Assembly (NCBI RefSeq): GCF_900129725.1
Contig: NZ_FQWQ01000003.1
Coordinates: 716,686-780,685, forward strand
Direction of reading: 5' to 3'
From: Chryseolinea serpens
GTDB taxonomy: Bacteria > Bacteroidota > Bacteroidia > Cytophagales > Cyclobacteriaceae
Length of the DNA: 64,000 nucleotides
Below, piece after piece: positions 1 to 8,556 of the stretch. How positions within the stretch are numbered: position 1 is the stretch's first letter; every line of letters starts with the position of its first letter. The notes beneath the pieces were generated by a model. It was not told where the DNA came from, made no database searches, and was given only the letters and a program-made list of their open reading frames with translations. The position numbers were made by a program, and so were the translations under genes.

Positions 1-291
1 GCCAGCGGGGCCAACTTCAAGGATGCTTTTTTGATCAAGGCCCACTTCGAGAACGCCTTCCTCATCAAAGCCAATTTCAACAATGCCTTTTTGATGGAGT
101 CCGACCTGCAAAATTGTTACCTCATGGGTGCTGATTTTGAAAATGCCAGCTTGTACAAAGCCGACTTGCGCGGGGCGAAAGGATTGACCGTAGAACAACT
201 GGCCAAAGTGAAAACCCTCTACCTGGCCAAGTTCGACGAGGAGATCCTGGAGCAGATCAAAACCGCACTGCCGGCCCTGGTGGGCGTTTGA
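1..291 (+). CDS. Pentapeptide-repeat protein, C-terminal part (5' end outside the window)
   Basis: The reading frame is open from base 1, so the gene is cut by the window edge; the TTG at 31 is just an internal leucine codon. The visible 96 residues consist of pentapeptide repeats of the A(D/N)(F/L)xx type (ANFKDAF, ANFNNAF, ADFENAS, ADLRGAK), expected to form a right-handed quadrilateral beta-helix. After about 60 residues of repeats comes a short non-repeat tail with predicted helical character (LTVEQLAKVKTLY). Such repeats occur in cytoplasmic or membrane-associated proteins of mostly unknown function, so no substrate or partner can be named. A strong hairpin with a T-run follows 44 bases after the stop and probably ends its transcript. 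Confidence 0.85.
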   Translation, partial: ASGANFKDAFLIKAHFENAFLIKANFNNAFLMESDLQNCYLMGADFENASLYKADLRGAKGLTVEQLAKVKTLYLAKFDEEILEQIKTALPALVGV

Positions 292-292
292 T

Positions 293-325
293 TTTGCATT
301 TCCGAATAAAAAAGTATTACATTTG
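293..325 (+). promoter_or_regulatory. Putative Bacteroidota-type promoter in front of greA
   Basis: TTTG at 293-296 and TACATTTG at 318-325 match the Bacteroidetes -33/-7 consensus (TTTG, 19-21 bases, TAnnTTTG) with a 21-base spacing. Transcription would begin near 332, just before the hairpin at 335-358. This is a pattern match only; a chance match is possible in AT-rich spacer DNA. Confidence 0.45.
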
Positions 326-334
326 TGCATTAGC

Positions 335-368
335 AACGGTCTCAGCGATGAGACCGTTGTTTCTTTTT
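335..368 (+). terminator. Intrinsic terminator or greA leader attenuator
   Basis: A perfect 10-bp stem (AACGGTCTCA paired with TGAGACCGTT, loop GCGA) is followed at once by GTTTCTTTTTTT. It ends the pentapeptide gene transcript. Because a promoter-like sequence lies just upstream and greA begins only 64 bases later, it could also act as an attenuator in the greA leader. Confidence 0.8.
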
Positions 369-431
369 TTGACCTCTGTCGAAACCTGCGGAGTCGTCCA
401 CTATACATCTCACGAGAAAACATGTTTAGTT

Positions 432-908
432 ATGAGTAAGAAAATATCATACTATACGAAGGAAGGATTGGAAAAACTGAAAGGCGAATTGACCCATCTC
501 AAATCGAAGGGTCGTGCCGACATCGCTCACCAGATCGCGGAAGCCCGCGACAAGGGCGACCTCAGTGAAAACGCAGAATACGATGCTGCCAAAGATGCGC
601 AAGGTCACCTCGAAGCCAAGATCGCCCAACTGGAAGACCTCGTGTCCAACGCGCGCCTGCTCGATGAAACCAATATCGATACTTCGAAAGTATCTATCTT
701 GTCGAAAGTAACCATCAAGAATAAAAAGAACGGTGCTTCGGTCACCTACACCCTGGTGTCGGAAGAAGAAGCTGACCTGAAGGCCGGCAAGATCTCCACC
801 ATGTCGCCCATTGGCAAAGGATTGTTGGGAAAGAAAAAAGGCGAGACGGCCACCATCAAAACACCAGCCGGTGAAATGGAATTTGAAGTGGTAAAGATCA
901 CCGCCTAA
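432..908 (+). CDS. greA: Transcription elongation factor GreA
   Basis: GreA binds in the RNA polymerase secondary channel and stimulates cleavage of backtracked transcripts. The 158-residue protein has the usual family length. It has an N-terminal antiparallel coiled coil (about residues 5-75) with the acidic tip motif GDLSENAEYD, giving D43 and E46 at the positions of the catalytic acidic pair, and a C-terminal FKBP-like domain with the family motif SPIGKGLLGKKKG. The frame runs open upstream to 288, but the ATG at 432 (MSKKISYYTKEG) matches the family start, and the upstream stretch contains the terminator hairpin. The HIT gene follows after 15 bases, probably on the same transcript. Confidence 0.96.
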   Translation: MSKKISYYTKEGLEKLKGELTHLKSKGRADIAHQIAEARDKGDLSENAEYDAAKDAQGHLEAKIAQLEDLVSNARLLDETNIDTSKVSILSKVTIKNKKNGASVTYTLVSEEEADLKAGKISTMSPIGKGLLGKKKGETATIKTPAGEMEFEVVKITA

Positions 909-923
909 TCATCCGCAGACAGC

Positions 924-1319
924 ATGGCCTCCATCTTCACGAAGATCATCAACCGCGAAATCCCGGCCCACATCGTGGCCGAAGACGAGCGTTATATCGC
1001 TTTCCTCGACATCAACCCGCTGGTGTTGGGCCACGCCCTGGTGGTTCCCAAACAAGAGATCGATTTCCTCTTTGACCTGGACGACGACACGCTCGCCGGA
1101 ATAAATGTGTTTGCAAAAAAAGTGGCCCATGCCATCAAGAAGGCCGTGCCCTGCCGTCGTGTAGGTGTAGCGGTAATCGGCTTGGAAGTGCCGCACGCAC
1201 ACGTTCATCTGATCCCGATGAACACCATGAACGATATCAACTTCACGCGCCCCAAACTCAACCCGTCTTCTGCCGAACTGACCCAAGTTGCAGAAGCCAT
1301 CCGGAAGGCCGTAAAGTAA
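924..1319 (+). CDS. HIT-family nucleotide-binding hydrolase (HINT-like)
   Basis: Histidine-triad proteins hydrolyse nucleoside phosphoramidates or dinucleoside polyphosphates in the cytoplasm. The 131 residues contain the signature HAHVHLIP at 91-98 (H91, H93, H95; the middle histidine is the nucleophile). The N-terminal SIFTKIINREIPAHIVAED is the hallmark of the HINT/HinT branch. Length is normal. It lies 15 bases after greA in the same direction, a likely two-gene operon; the physiological substrate cannot be read from the sequence. Confidence 0.93.
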   Translation: MASIFTKIINREIPAHIVAEDERYIAFLDINPLVLGHALVVPKQEIDFLFDLDDDTLAGINVFAKKVAHAIKKAVPCRRVGVAVIGLEVPHAHVHLIPMNTMNDINFTRPKLNPSSAELTQVAEAIRKAVK

Positions 1320-1379
1320 ATCACCCTAAAAACGATTTGACCTGGAGTGATCTGGACGTTCAATTTTTTGAGCGTTGCA

Positions 1380-2237
1380 TTATTCTTTTAAGAACGTCTT
1401 AAAAAGTTCGTTGTCATTGACCACCACCTTGTAACCATCGAGGCTGTTAAAGTCGACATCCGGGATGAAATAATCCGGCGTGACGTTCACTTTCTCACCA
1501 AACAACGTCAGCCTGGCTTGCACACCTCCTTTTTTTGCCTGCATGGAAAGCGTGGTCAGCGCGCGGCGAAGCTCTGTTTGTATTTCTGCTGTGGTGTAAT
1601 GCGCGCGGAGAATCTGAACGAGTTCATGCAGTAAACCCGCATTGGATGCCAGTCCATTGTCAAAGGTGTAAGGAACCAGGTTGCGCACCGCGCGCGCGTA
1701 TTGTCCTTTGCCCTCATAGAGCCGGGCGTACATCGTGGCTTTGAAGTGGTCATAGGCCGCCCATTCATTTCCGCAGAAATGCTGGTAGGGATATTCTTTG
1801 TCAAACATCTCCATATACGTCTCGGCCTGTGTAAAATCTTTTTCATCGAGGTAGATCTCCGCCAGGTGACGGCAACTGTTGTGTTTGTAGAGAGTATAGG
1901 GTTCCATCAATGAGTTTTCGTCATTCTCGTTGTAACCCTCGTTCAGTATCTCCTTGAAGACGGCAGCGGCCTTTGCATTGTAGTGAAGCTCGTGGTATAG
2001 ATAGGCCACATTGAAATGAGCCCGCGCCCGCAGGGGCGACCTGGGGAAGCGTTCCATAAAATCCGAGAAGCCCAGCACGGCTTTTTCATAAGCGCCGCTG
2101 TCATAGAGGGCAAACGCTTTGGCGAAGGCGAGTTGATCTTCCGTTTGATCTTCGGCAACCTCAACGGGTTGCGCCGAAAGTTTTGTGATGGTGGGTTGGG
2201 CGATGGCAAGTGCCAGAAAAAGTAGCGTCGTTTTCAT
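1380..2237 (-). CDS. Secreted tetratricopeptide-repeat protein
   Basis: This 285-residue protein begins with a cleavable-looking signal peptide (MKTTLLFLALAIAQPTITKLSAQ). It continues with TPR-like helical hairpins such as AFALYDSGAYEKAVLGFSDF, ARAHFNVAYLYHELHYNAKA and HLAEIYLDEKDFTQAETYM over about residues 35-200. This organisation resembles periplasmic TPR scaffolds (YbgF/BamD-like), but no specific family is recognised and no lipobox is clear. The last 80 residues lack obvious repeats. It is convergent with the HIT gene and lies downstream of pgk, separated from it by a terminator. Confidence 0.75.
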   Translation of the reverse strand: MKTTLLFLALAIAQPTITKLSAQPVEVAEDQTEDQLAFAKAFALYDSGAYEKAVLGFSDFMERFPRSPLRARAHFNVAYLYHELHYNAKAAAVFKEILNEGYNENDENSLMEPYTLYKHNSCRHLAEIYLDEKDFTQAETYMEMFDKEYPYQHFCGNEWAAYDHFKATMYARLYEGKGQYARAVRNLVPYTFDNGLASNAGLLHELVQILRAHYTTAEIQTELRRALTTLSMQAKKGGVQARLTLFGEKVNVTPDYFIPDVDFNSLDGYKVVVNDNELFKTFLKE

Positions 2238-2330
2238 AGCCGTTTTTTCCTTTAGGATGCATGAAGGGAGGGAAATGCATAAACTGATTGATGTTTTTTT
2301 AGGATGCCGGGTTCAAGCCCGGACGCAATA

Positions 2331-2368
2331 AAAGAGGCTGTCCTTTATGGGACAGCCTCTATATTTTT
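2331..2368 (-). terminator. Intrinsic terminator downstream of pgk
   Basis: AGAGGCTGTCC at 2333-2343 pairs perfectly with GGACAGCCTCT at 2350-2360. On the - strand the stem is followed by TTTA, so it probably ends pgk. It belongs to a group of near-identical stems also seen near 34277, 58620 and 59334. Confidence 0.75.
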
Positions 2369-2389
2369 GGTTTAGGATGATCGGAACCC

Positions 2390-3574
2390 TTATTCCAGCG
2401 CCTTCACGCCGGGAAGGACTTTTCCTTCGAAGTATTCCAGCAGTGCGCCACCGCCGGTAGATACGTAGCTTACGTCATCATTAAACCCAAATTGGGCTAC
2501 AGCAGCAGCAGAGTCACCACCACCAATCAGGGAGAATGCTCCTTTCTTCGTGGCGTCCACAACGGCTTGTGCGACGGCTTTGGTGCCGCCGGCAAATTTT
2601 TCCATTTCGAAAACACCCATCGGGCCGTTCCACAAGATCGTCTTGGATTCGCCAATGGCTTTGGAGAAGACGGCGATGGATTGGGGACCAATGTCCAGCC
2701 CCATCCAACCATCCTGGATGGCGTGGTTGTTGGCGATGGCAGTGTTGGCATCGGCGGCAAATTTGTCGGCCACGATCGAGTCGATGGGCAACAAGAGGTC
2801 GACGCCTTTTGCTTTTGCTTTTTGGATCAGGTCTTTGGCCAATTCAAGTTTATCTTCTTCCACCAACGAGTTGCCGATGTGGCCTCCCAATGCTTTGAAG
2901 AAGGTGTAGGCCATGCCGCCCCCGATGATGAGGTTGTTCACTTTGTCGAGGAGGTTTTCGATGATGAGCAGTTTGTCGCTGATCTTGGCGCCGCCCATGA
3001 TGGCGGTGAAAGGCTTCGCGGCTTTTTCCATCACTTTCTTGGCGTTGTCCAGTTCGGCGGCCATCACATAGCCGGCACACTTCTCTTTGAAGAACTGGGC
3101 CACGATGGTGGTGGAGGCGTGGGCGCGGTGAGCGGTCCCGAAAGCGTCGTTCACATAGATGTCGCCGTGTTTGGAAAGTTTTTCAGCAAAGGCCACGTCG
3201 CCTTTTTCTTCTTGTTTATAGAAGCGCAGGTTTTCCAACAGCAACACTTCACCGGGTTGCAAGGCGGCGGAAAGTTTATAGGCTTCGTCGCCAATGCAGT
3301 CGCCGGCAAATTTTACCGTGCGACCCAGCAGTTGCTCGGTCTTTGAGATGGCGTGTTTGAGTGAGTATTTATCTTCGGGTCCTTCCTTGGGACGGCCCAG
3401 GTGGGACATGAGGATGCAGCTACCGCCGTCCTGAAGGATCTTGTTCAGGGTGGGGATGGTGGCACGGATCCGGTTGTCGTCCGTTACGTTGAAGCTTTTG
3501 TCCAAGGGAACATTAAAGTCAACGCGGATCAGGGCGCGCTTGCCTTTAAAATTAATGTCGTTGATGGTTTTCAT
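2390..3574 (-). CDS. pgk: Phosphoglycerate kinase
   Basis: Catalyses transfer of phosphate from 1,3-bisphosphoglycerate to ADP in lower glycolysis (cytoplasm). The 394 residues are the normal length. Signature elements are VDFNVPLD (residues 18-25, substrate-binding Asp/Asn), SHLGRPKEG (57-65), the hinge and nucleotide-binding region with [10 protein letters not shown], and the late GGGDSAAAV loop that anchors ADP phosphates. It is monocistronic by appearance: a terminator follows and the next gene on the same strand starts more than 130 bases upstream. Confidence 0.98.
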   Translation of the reverse strand: MKTINDINFKGKRALIRVDFNVPLDKSFNVTDDNRIRATIPTLNKILQDGGSCILMSHLGRPKEGPEDKYSLKHAISKTEQLLGRTVKFAGDCIGDEAYKLSAALQPGEVLLLENLRFYKQEEKGDVAFAEKLSKHGDIYVNDAFGTAHRAHASTTIVAQFFKEKCAGYVMAAELDNAKKVMEKAAKPFTAIMGGAKISDKLLIIENLLDKVNNLIIGGGMAYTFFKALGGHIGNSLVEEDKLELAKDLIQKAKAKGVDLLLPIDSIVADKFAADANTAIANNHAIQDGWMGLDIGPQSIAVFSKAIGESKTILWNGPMGVFEMEKFAGGTKAVAQAVVDATKKGAFSLIGGGDSAAAVAQFGFNDDVSYVSTGGGALLEYFEGKVLPGVKALE

Positions 3575-3709
3575 AAATGAGGTCTGGCTGTTTGTAGATC
3601 GGGGACGAATTTAGGAAACTCGACAGAACTCCTCGCAAGCCACCCGCTTATTTTTCAGCAAACGATTTAAACGAATCAAAAGGCCGTTTAAGCCTTGCCA
3701 GTCCATTTT

Positions 3710-3985
3710 TTAAAGGAAGGCAAGTCTCACGATCGACGAGAATAGGGCGATGGCGTGGACCATGGCCGCCAGCGTGGAAGCCTGGTCTCCTTTTATGGCT
3801 TTGCTTAGGGTGTAAAACAGCAGGATCGAACTCAACAAGAAGGCTGTCCGAAAGATCATGAGCCCCAGCCACCCATCGTGTTCGGAGCCGCCGTGCCGGA
3901 ACAGATAAGCGAGCACGGCGCCCACCACCAGATAGTAAAGAAGGGGAATGACCGGTTTACTTGAATTTCGTTTTTTCATATTCAT
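3710..3985 (-). CDS. Small three-helix membrane protein, unknown function
   Basis: I place the start at the ATG at 3985, giving 91 residues (MNMKKRNSSKPVIPLLYYLV). The frame is open further upstream to 4180, but that part has no coherent character. The protein has a basic N-terminus and three hydrophobic segments: about residues 11-27 (VIPLLYYLVVGAVLAYLF), 43-63 (LGLMIFRTAFLLSSILLFYTL) and 72-90 (STLAAMVHAIALFSSIVRL). This suggests a small inner-membrane protein. I recognise no family. It could belong to the upstream redoxin transcript, about 225 bases away. Confidence 0.55.
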   Translation of the reverse strand: MNMKKRNSSKPVIPLLYYLVVGAVLAYLFRHGGSEHDGWLGLMIFRTAFLLSSILLFYTLSKAIKGDQASTLAAMVHAIALFSSIVRLAFL

Positions 3986-4210
3986 AGTTCTTCTGTCTAG
4001 CCATCGAGGAGAAATCGTGATCAAGTCATTGAAAATGGTGTCGGTCTTTTTTGAATACGTATTAGGAGAGGTGAAATGAATAGTCCAGGGATCAAACACA
4101 AAACGTTTGGATTGGTTACTGTTTGTGCGTTCGGAAGCAAATATAGACCGACCTACTGCAAGCCATTTGCAGTGATCCACTTCTTCGATAAAATGTAAAA
4201 AATGGGGAGA

Positions 4211-5143
4211 CTATCGCCCGTGCTTCTCCAACGCTTCCCTTATTTTTTTCAGGTGGTCGGGATCATCGCCTTGCAATTTCAACACCACGATGTGGTTCTC
4301 GTCGGTCACAATGTACATGGGGAAATAGTGGACGCTGTAGTCGTCAGCGTTTCGTGGTGTGACCACGGTGTATAAAAATGTTTGCGCGGGCAGCGAGGTT
4401 TCGAGTGATTCTTTTGATGCGTAAAAGACAGGGGCAATGAATGCTGTATTCCCGTCGGAGGCCTTCACGAATTCGTTCAGTTGTGGGATCTCCTCTACAC
4501 AGAATTTACATCCCGTCAACCAAAAGCTTAACACGATGCGTTTGCCTTTCAGTTGGTCCAGGGTAATGGAATCTCCTTTCAAATCGATGAACGTAAACGG
4601 AGGCAATGGCTTTCCCAACGTGAAGCGCGCACGCTTGTAGAAACCCGGATCGATGAGCGCAGCAAAGGAAGTATCGAAGGAGGGGATGACTTCCTGGATG
4701 ATCTCGAAGTGCGTGGATTGATGCAAGGGCTGTGTGAACAACCAACGCTCGCCGCCGTCGTCCGAGATGCCGGCGATGAAACGAAATTGACCGTCATATT
4801 TGGAGAGCAAAAGGATTTGCTGCGAGGTGCCGAATGTTTTGAAAGCCACTCGTTCGAGGTTCACGATCTCTGCGCCGCCGGGTACATTTTCCTTCAATGA
4901 AGCGACGAATCTTTCCTTTCGCGCTTCCTGGTTGCCATAGGCGCCGGGAGCCATGAAGTTGGTATACTTGACAAAGTTCCGGTTGTTGAAGACTGCGGCC
5001 ATCCGTTGGGCCTGAAGCAGGGCTTGCTCTTCGGGGTTTTCCTGGGCAACAACCGTTCCGGTCATCAGCCAAAATCCAAGACAAAGTGTGGTGAGGACTT
5101 TTACACAGGTGTTTTTTTTCGCAGCGAAGTACAATGCACTCAT
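4211..5143 (-). CDS. Secreted thioredoxin-fold protein (AhpC/TSA-TlpA-like redoxin)
   Basis: The ATG at 5143 gives 310 residues with a signal peptide (KVLTTLCLGFWLMTGTVVAQ). About 135 residues of unassigned N-terminal domain follow, then a redoxin domain (from about residue 180) with FTLGKPLPPFTFIDLKG and the active site WLTGCKFCVEEIP, giving the CxxC pair C212/C215. The cis-Pro region is represented by FPMYIVTDENHIV. TlpA-like proteins act as periplasmic thiol-disulphide reductants. The frame continues upstream to 5473 but would overlap the neighbouring dehydratase gene, so the internal ATG is preferred. It follows that gene by 17 bases and is probably co-transcribed. Confidence 0.85.
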   Translation of the reverse strand: MSALYFAAKKNTCVKVLTTLCLGFWLMTGTVVAQENPEEQALLQAQRMAAVFNNRNFVKYTNFMAPGAYGNQEARKERFVASLKENVPGGAEIVNLERVAFKTFGTSQQILLLSKYDGQFRFIAGISDDGGERWLFTQPLHQSTHFEIIQEVIPSFDTSFAALIDPGFYKRARFTLGKPLPPFTFIDLKGDSITLDQLKGKRIVLSFWLTGCKFCVEEIPQLNEFVKASDGNTAFIAPVFYASKESLETSLPAQTFLYTVVTPRNADDYSVHYFPMYIVTDENHIVVLKLQGDDPDHLKKIREALEKHGR

Positions 5144-5160
5144 GTTCTTTATACGCGTCG

Positions 5161-6117
5161 TCAGAGCCAATCGTTCATTTGTTTTTCGGTGACATTTCCA
5201 CCACAAAGAATGGTGGCTACGGTGCTGCCGTGGAAACGATCTTTGTTTTCCAGCAAGGCGGCGATGCCGAGGGCTCCCGAGGGTTCGACGACAACACCGG
5301 TGTGGAGGTGGATGAGTTGCATGGCGTTTAGTATCGATGTTTCCGCTACCAACAGCGCGTCGTCTACGAGTCCTTCCATGTCGTCCAGGGCTTGTTGCAC
5401 CGGGATGCGTACGGCCACACCGTCGGCGATGGTTTGGACGCGTTCGTGCGTGATCATTTTCTTTTGTTGCCACGACTCCACCATGGCCGGTGCACCCTGG
5501 GCTTGCACGGCGATGATTTTGGTCCCCGGGCTGCGCGCTTTAAAGATCCGGGCGATGCCGTTGACCATGGCGCCGTTCCCCAAGGCGATCAAAAGGGTAT
5601 CGATCGGTTCGTTAAATTTTAATAGTTCCAGTCCAATGGTGGCGGCACCTTCCAGGGTTTCGATGTCGAGACTGTCTTCCACGAAGCGTCCGCCGGATTG
5701 GGATGCTGCGCGTTTTGCTTCCAGCTTCGCCGCGTCGAAGTCATCGCCGTGCAGGATCACCCCGGCGCCGAAGTGTCGCATCTTTTCGATCTTTAATGGA
5801 TTGGCGTGGACGCTGGCGTAGACGGTGAGCTTTATGTTTCGCTTGCGGCAGGCATAGGCCATGGCCTGTCCGAAATTGCCGGCGCTGGCGCAGAGCAGTG
5901 GCGTGTGGGGATCCGCCTCCGAAACCAACAAGCCGGCACCGCGGCCCTTGAACGAACGAATGGGATTGAGCGTCTCTACTTTCAGTACGACGCGTACACC
6001 GAGCGCCTGGCTCAAGGCGTCGTCGACATATTGTGGTGTTTGAAGAAAGACGCTGTCAATTTTTTCGGCGGCTTTTTCTATGCGCTCCAGCGAAAGGCGG
6101 TAATGCGTTTTTAACAT
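5161..6117 (-). CDS. Threonine/serine dehydratase-like PLP enzyme
   Basis: Fold-type II pyridoxal-phosphate enzyme of the threonine ammonia-lyase/serine racemase group; expected to convert threonine or serine to 2-oxoacid and ammonia. From the ATG at 6117 it has 318 residues. SFKGRGAG carries the PLP lysine (K57), SAGNFGQAMAYA is the substrate loop, and GNGAMVNGI resembles the phosphate-binding glycine loop. No C-terminal ACT domain is present, as in catabolic TdcB-type enzymes. A TTG at 6135 would add six residues and overlap the phosphofructokinase stop by four bases; both starts are possible. Exact substrate is inference. Confidence 0.85.
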   Translation of the reverse strand: MLKTHYRLSLERIEKAAEKIDSVFLQTPQYVDDALSQALGVRVVLKVETLNPIRSFKGRGAGLLVSEADPHTPLLCASAGNFGQAMAYACRKRNIKLTVYASVHANPLKIEKMRHFGAGVILHGDDFDAAKLEAKRAASQSGGRFVEDSLDIETLEGAATIGLELLKFNEPIDTLLIALGNGAMVNGIARIFKARSPGTKIIAVQAQGAPAMVESWQQKKMITHERVQTIADGVAVRIPVQQALDDMEGLVDDALLVAETSILNAMQLIHLHTGVVVEPSGALGIAALLENKDRFHGSTVATILCGGNVTEKQMNDWL

Positions 6118-6131
6118 GCTTCGATGGGGCG

Positions 6132-7226
6132 TCAATCGCCAAAGCTGATGTTCAATCCTTTGGCAGCTTTGACGAGGTATGAATCCGTTTTCACAAAATT
6201 ATAATCCTTCGTGGCTTCCTCCAGGGTCACGGAGGTGATGTTGTTGTTCTGGTAGGCCACCATGCGGCCGAATTTTTTCTCCAGCACCAACTCAAAAGCT
6301 TTTACGCCAAACAAGGTGGCCAACACGCGGTCGAACGCTACGGGGCTTCCACCGCGCTGCACGTGGCCCAGCACGGTTTCGCGGATCTCCGCTGTACAGC
6401 CTGCGTCTTTCAATTGTTTGGAGAGTTGGTAAGCCACACCGCCCAGCCGAACGTGTTCCGAACCTTTGTCGCCTGCCGTGGAATGAATGGTTCCCGCTTT
6501 GGGGCACGCGCCTTCGGCAATGACGATGTTCACAAAGCCGCGACCTTTTTTATAGCGCAGTGCAATGCGTTTCACCAGCTTGCGAACATCGTATGGAATT
6601 TCAGGAATAAGACAAACTTCAGCGCCGCCGGCAATGGCGGTGTGGAGGGCGATCCAACCGGCGTCGCGGCCCATCACTTCCATGATCATGACGCGGTGAT
6701 GGCTTTCGGCGGTGGTCACGAGTTTGTCGAAACTGTCGGTTGCAATTTGTACGGCCGTTTGAAAGCCAAAGGTCATGTCGGTGGCCGAGAGGTCGTTGTC
6801 GATGGTCTTGGGTACGCCGATGACGGGAATGCCTTTGTCGAAGAGCACTTTCGATATTTTTTGGGAGCCGTCGCCACCGATGTTGATCACGGCGTCGAAG
6901 TGAAGGGCTTTCAATTTTGCGACCAGCTCGTCGGAGCGGTCCACAAACTTTGTGGTCCCGTCGGGCTGCGGCATGGGGAAGTTGATGGGATTCGATTTGT
7001 TGGTGGTCTTCAGGATCGTGCCGCCGCGCACGTGAATGCCGGCGGTGCGCTTGGAAGTGAGGAGGACAAGTTCCTGCGGTTCGTTGAACACGCCATTGAA
7101 CCCTTCGATACAGCCGTAGGTTTCCCAGCCTTTCTCCTTGCGGGCACGTTTTGCAATTCCACGGATGACGGCGTTGAGCCCGGGGCAGTCACCACCCCCG
7201 GTGAGGATAAGGATCTTTTTAGACAT
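6132..7226 (-). CDS. pfkA: 6-phosphofructokinase (PfkA family, mixed ATP/PPi signature)
   Basis: Phosphorylates fructose 6-phosphate to fructose 1,6-bisphosphate. The 364 residues are longer than E. coli PfkA (about 320), as in the group III branch. TGGGDCPGLNAVIRG begins the nucleotide site. GGDGS (117-121) has glycine at the position of E. coli G104, typical of ATP use. PKTIDND (139-145) has lysine where ATP enzymes usually have glycine (G124), a feature of pyrophosphate enzymes; D143 is the catalytic aspartate. Together this suggests an ATP enzyme of the branch related to PPi enzymes. It lies in a - strand run, 59 bases after sua5 and 14 bases before the dehydratase. Confidence 0.93.
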   Translation of the reverse strand: MSKKILILTGGGDCPGLNAVIRGIAKRARKEKGWETYGCIEGFNGVFNEPQELVLLTSKRTAGIHVRGGTILKTTNKSNPINFPMPQPDGTTKFVDRSDELVAKLKALHFDAVINIGGDGSQKISKVLFDKGIPVIGVPKTIDNDLSATDMTFGFQTAVQIATDSFDKLVTTAESHHRVMIMEVMGRDAGWIALHTAIAGGAEVCLIPEIPYDVRKLVKRIALRYKKGRGFVNIVIAEGACPKAGTIHSTAGDKGSEHVRLGGVAYQLSKQLKDAGCTAEIRETVLGHVQRGGSPVAFDRVLATLFGVKAFELVLEKKFGRMVAYQNNNITSVTLEEATKDYNFVKTDSYLVKAAKGLNISFGD

Positions 7227-7285
7227 GGCAGTACGGTTGTTGCAGTCAATATTAAAAAAATTAGTTGACAGTTGACAACGGGTTT

Positions 7286-8242
7286 TCAGGGGGTGTCGGT
7301 GGCTGCGGCGCGGCGGATGCGGTCGTTGATGGCGCGGCCCAGGCCCTGGTCGGGTACGGGCTCTGAAAGAATGATGTCGATGGGCATTTTGTCGAATTCG
7401 CGCAACGCGGTGAACAAATTTTGCGCGGCTTCCTCCAGCGTGCCCGATGGCGACAACACGTATTGATAAGGGAAATGATAGTTCTTCTGGAACGTGAGCA
7501 AACCGCAGGTCTGGGTTGGATAGCGGCGCAGCAATTCTTCGATCTTGCCGATCACCACTTTGTGGCCGGGTGCATAGTGGCTTTTTAACTGGCCCGGTGT
7601 TTTGGGGTTTGAAGACGAATAGGCCTGCAAAATAATTTTGCCTACCACGCTCTCGATGGCTTCCACACTAAGCCCGCCCATGCGATAGACGACGGGAACG
7701 TTTTTCTCAAACCCTACAATGGTAGATTCAATGCCCACGCCACAGGGTCCGCCGTCGAGGATGTAGGGGATCTTTTGTCCCAATTGATCGTTCACGTGCG
7801 CGGGGCGTGTGGGGCTCACATAGCCAAAGGGATTGGCGCTGGGAGCGGCCAGGGGAAAGCCCAATGACGAGAGCAGTTCGCGGGTGAGCGCATGATCGGG
7901 ACAACGCAAGCCAACGGTGTCCAGCCCGGAGGTTACGAGGTCGGGGATGATGTCCTTTTTTTTCAGCAACAGCGTGAGCGGGCCAGGCCAGAAATGTTTG
8001 GCGAGCAACGCCGCGCCGGCCGGAATTTCCGCGGCATATTTTTGCACGTGGTCAAAGTTGGGAACATGCACAATCAACGGATCGAATTCGGGACGCTCCT
8101 TTACTTTAAAGATCTTTGCTACCGCTTCCGGCTGCAGCGCATTGCCCGCAAGCCCATAGACGGTTTCGGTGGGAATGGCAACCAGTTCTCCGTTTTCCAG
8201 GAGGGCCTTCGCTTTTAAAATGTCGGTCCCGATTTCTGCCAT
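7286..8242 (-). CDS. Threonylcarbamoyl-AMP synthase (Sua5/YrdC family)
   Basis: Makes threonylcarbamoyl-adenylate from threonine, bicarbonate and ATP for the tRNA modification t6A37. The N-terminal YrdC domain (about residues 5-205) shows IPTETVYGLAGNA, FKVKERPEFDPLIVHV and RCPDHALTRELL. The remaining C-terminal part has the Sua5 domain, with linker features LKSHYAPGHKV. At 318 residues it is the full-length Sua5 type rather than the short TsaC type. It heads a likely - strand operon with pfkA. The 314 bases upstream to the serine hydrolase are AT-rich and would hold divergent promoters. Confidence 0.94.
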   Translation of the reverse strand: MAEIGTDILKAKALLENGELVAIPTETVYGLAGNALQPEAVAKIFKVKERPEFDPLIVHVPNFDHVQKYAAEIPAGAALLAKHFWPGPLTLLLKKKDIIPDLVTSGLDTVGLRCPDHALTRELLSSLGFPLAAPSANPFGYVSPTRPAHVNDQLGQKIPYILDGGPCGVGIESTIVGFEKNVPVVYRMGGLSVEAIESVVGKIILQAYSSSNPKTPGQLKSHYAPGHKVVIGKIEELLRRYPTQTCGLLTFQKNYHFPYQYVLSPSGTLEEAAQNLFTALREFDKMPIDIILSEPVPDQGLGRAINDRIRRAAATDTP

Positions 8243-8556
8243 TCTGTTTAAAGCTAGCCGGATATTATTCAGGGATGTCGCCCTTTTTATATGCCGGGAA
8301 TTAGTATTGTTCTTCTTTTATTAGTATACTTTAACTATTGAAAAATAGAATTTGACGTCCTTTTTTTTCAATCTATAAAAAATATAATTCAGTGTTTAAA
8401 GGAAGCCATGAATTTATTGTTGACCAAGAATTTGTCGTTCAACGGTTGCCAATTTTGGGAATGTTCTTTTGTTCTGCCCGAAACGAGGACGCGAATTTAG
8501 TCTCAAAGAATTGCAATAAAAATTTTATTCAACGCTTTAAGGAAACGATATCCCCC
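8243..8556. other. Divergent intergenic region
   Basis: 314 bases between sua5 (-) and the serine hydrolase (+), markedly AT-rich between about 8290 and 8400. The + frame is open from 8392, but that stretch has no protein-like character. I see no clear hairpin terminator and no good TAnnTTTG match; presumably it holds both promoters. Confidence 0.5.
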
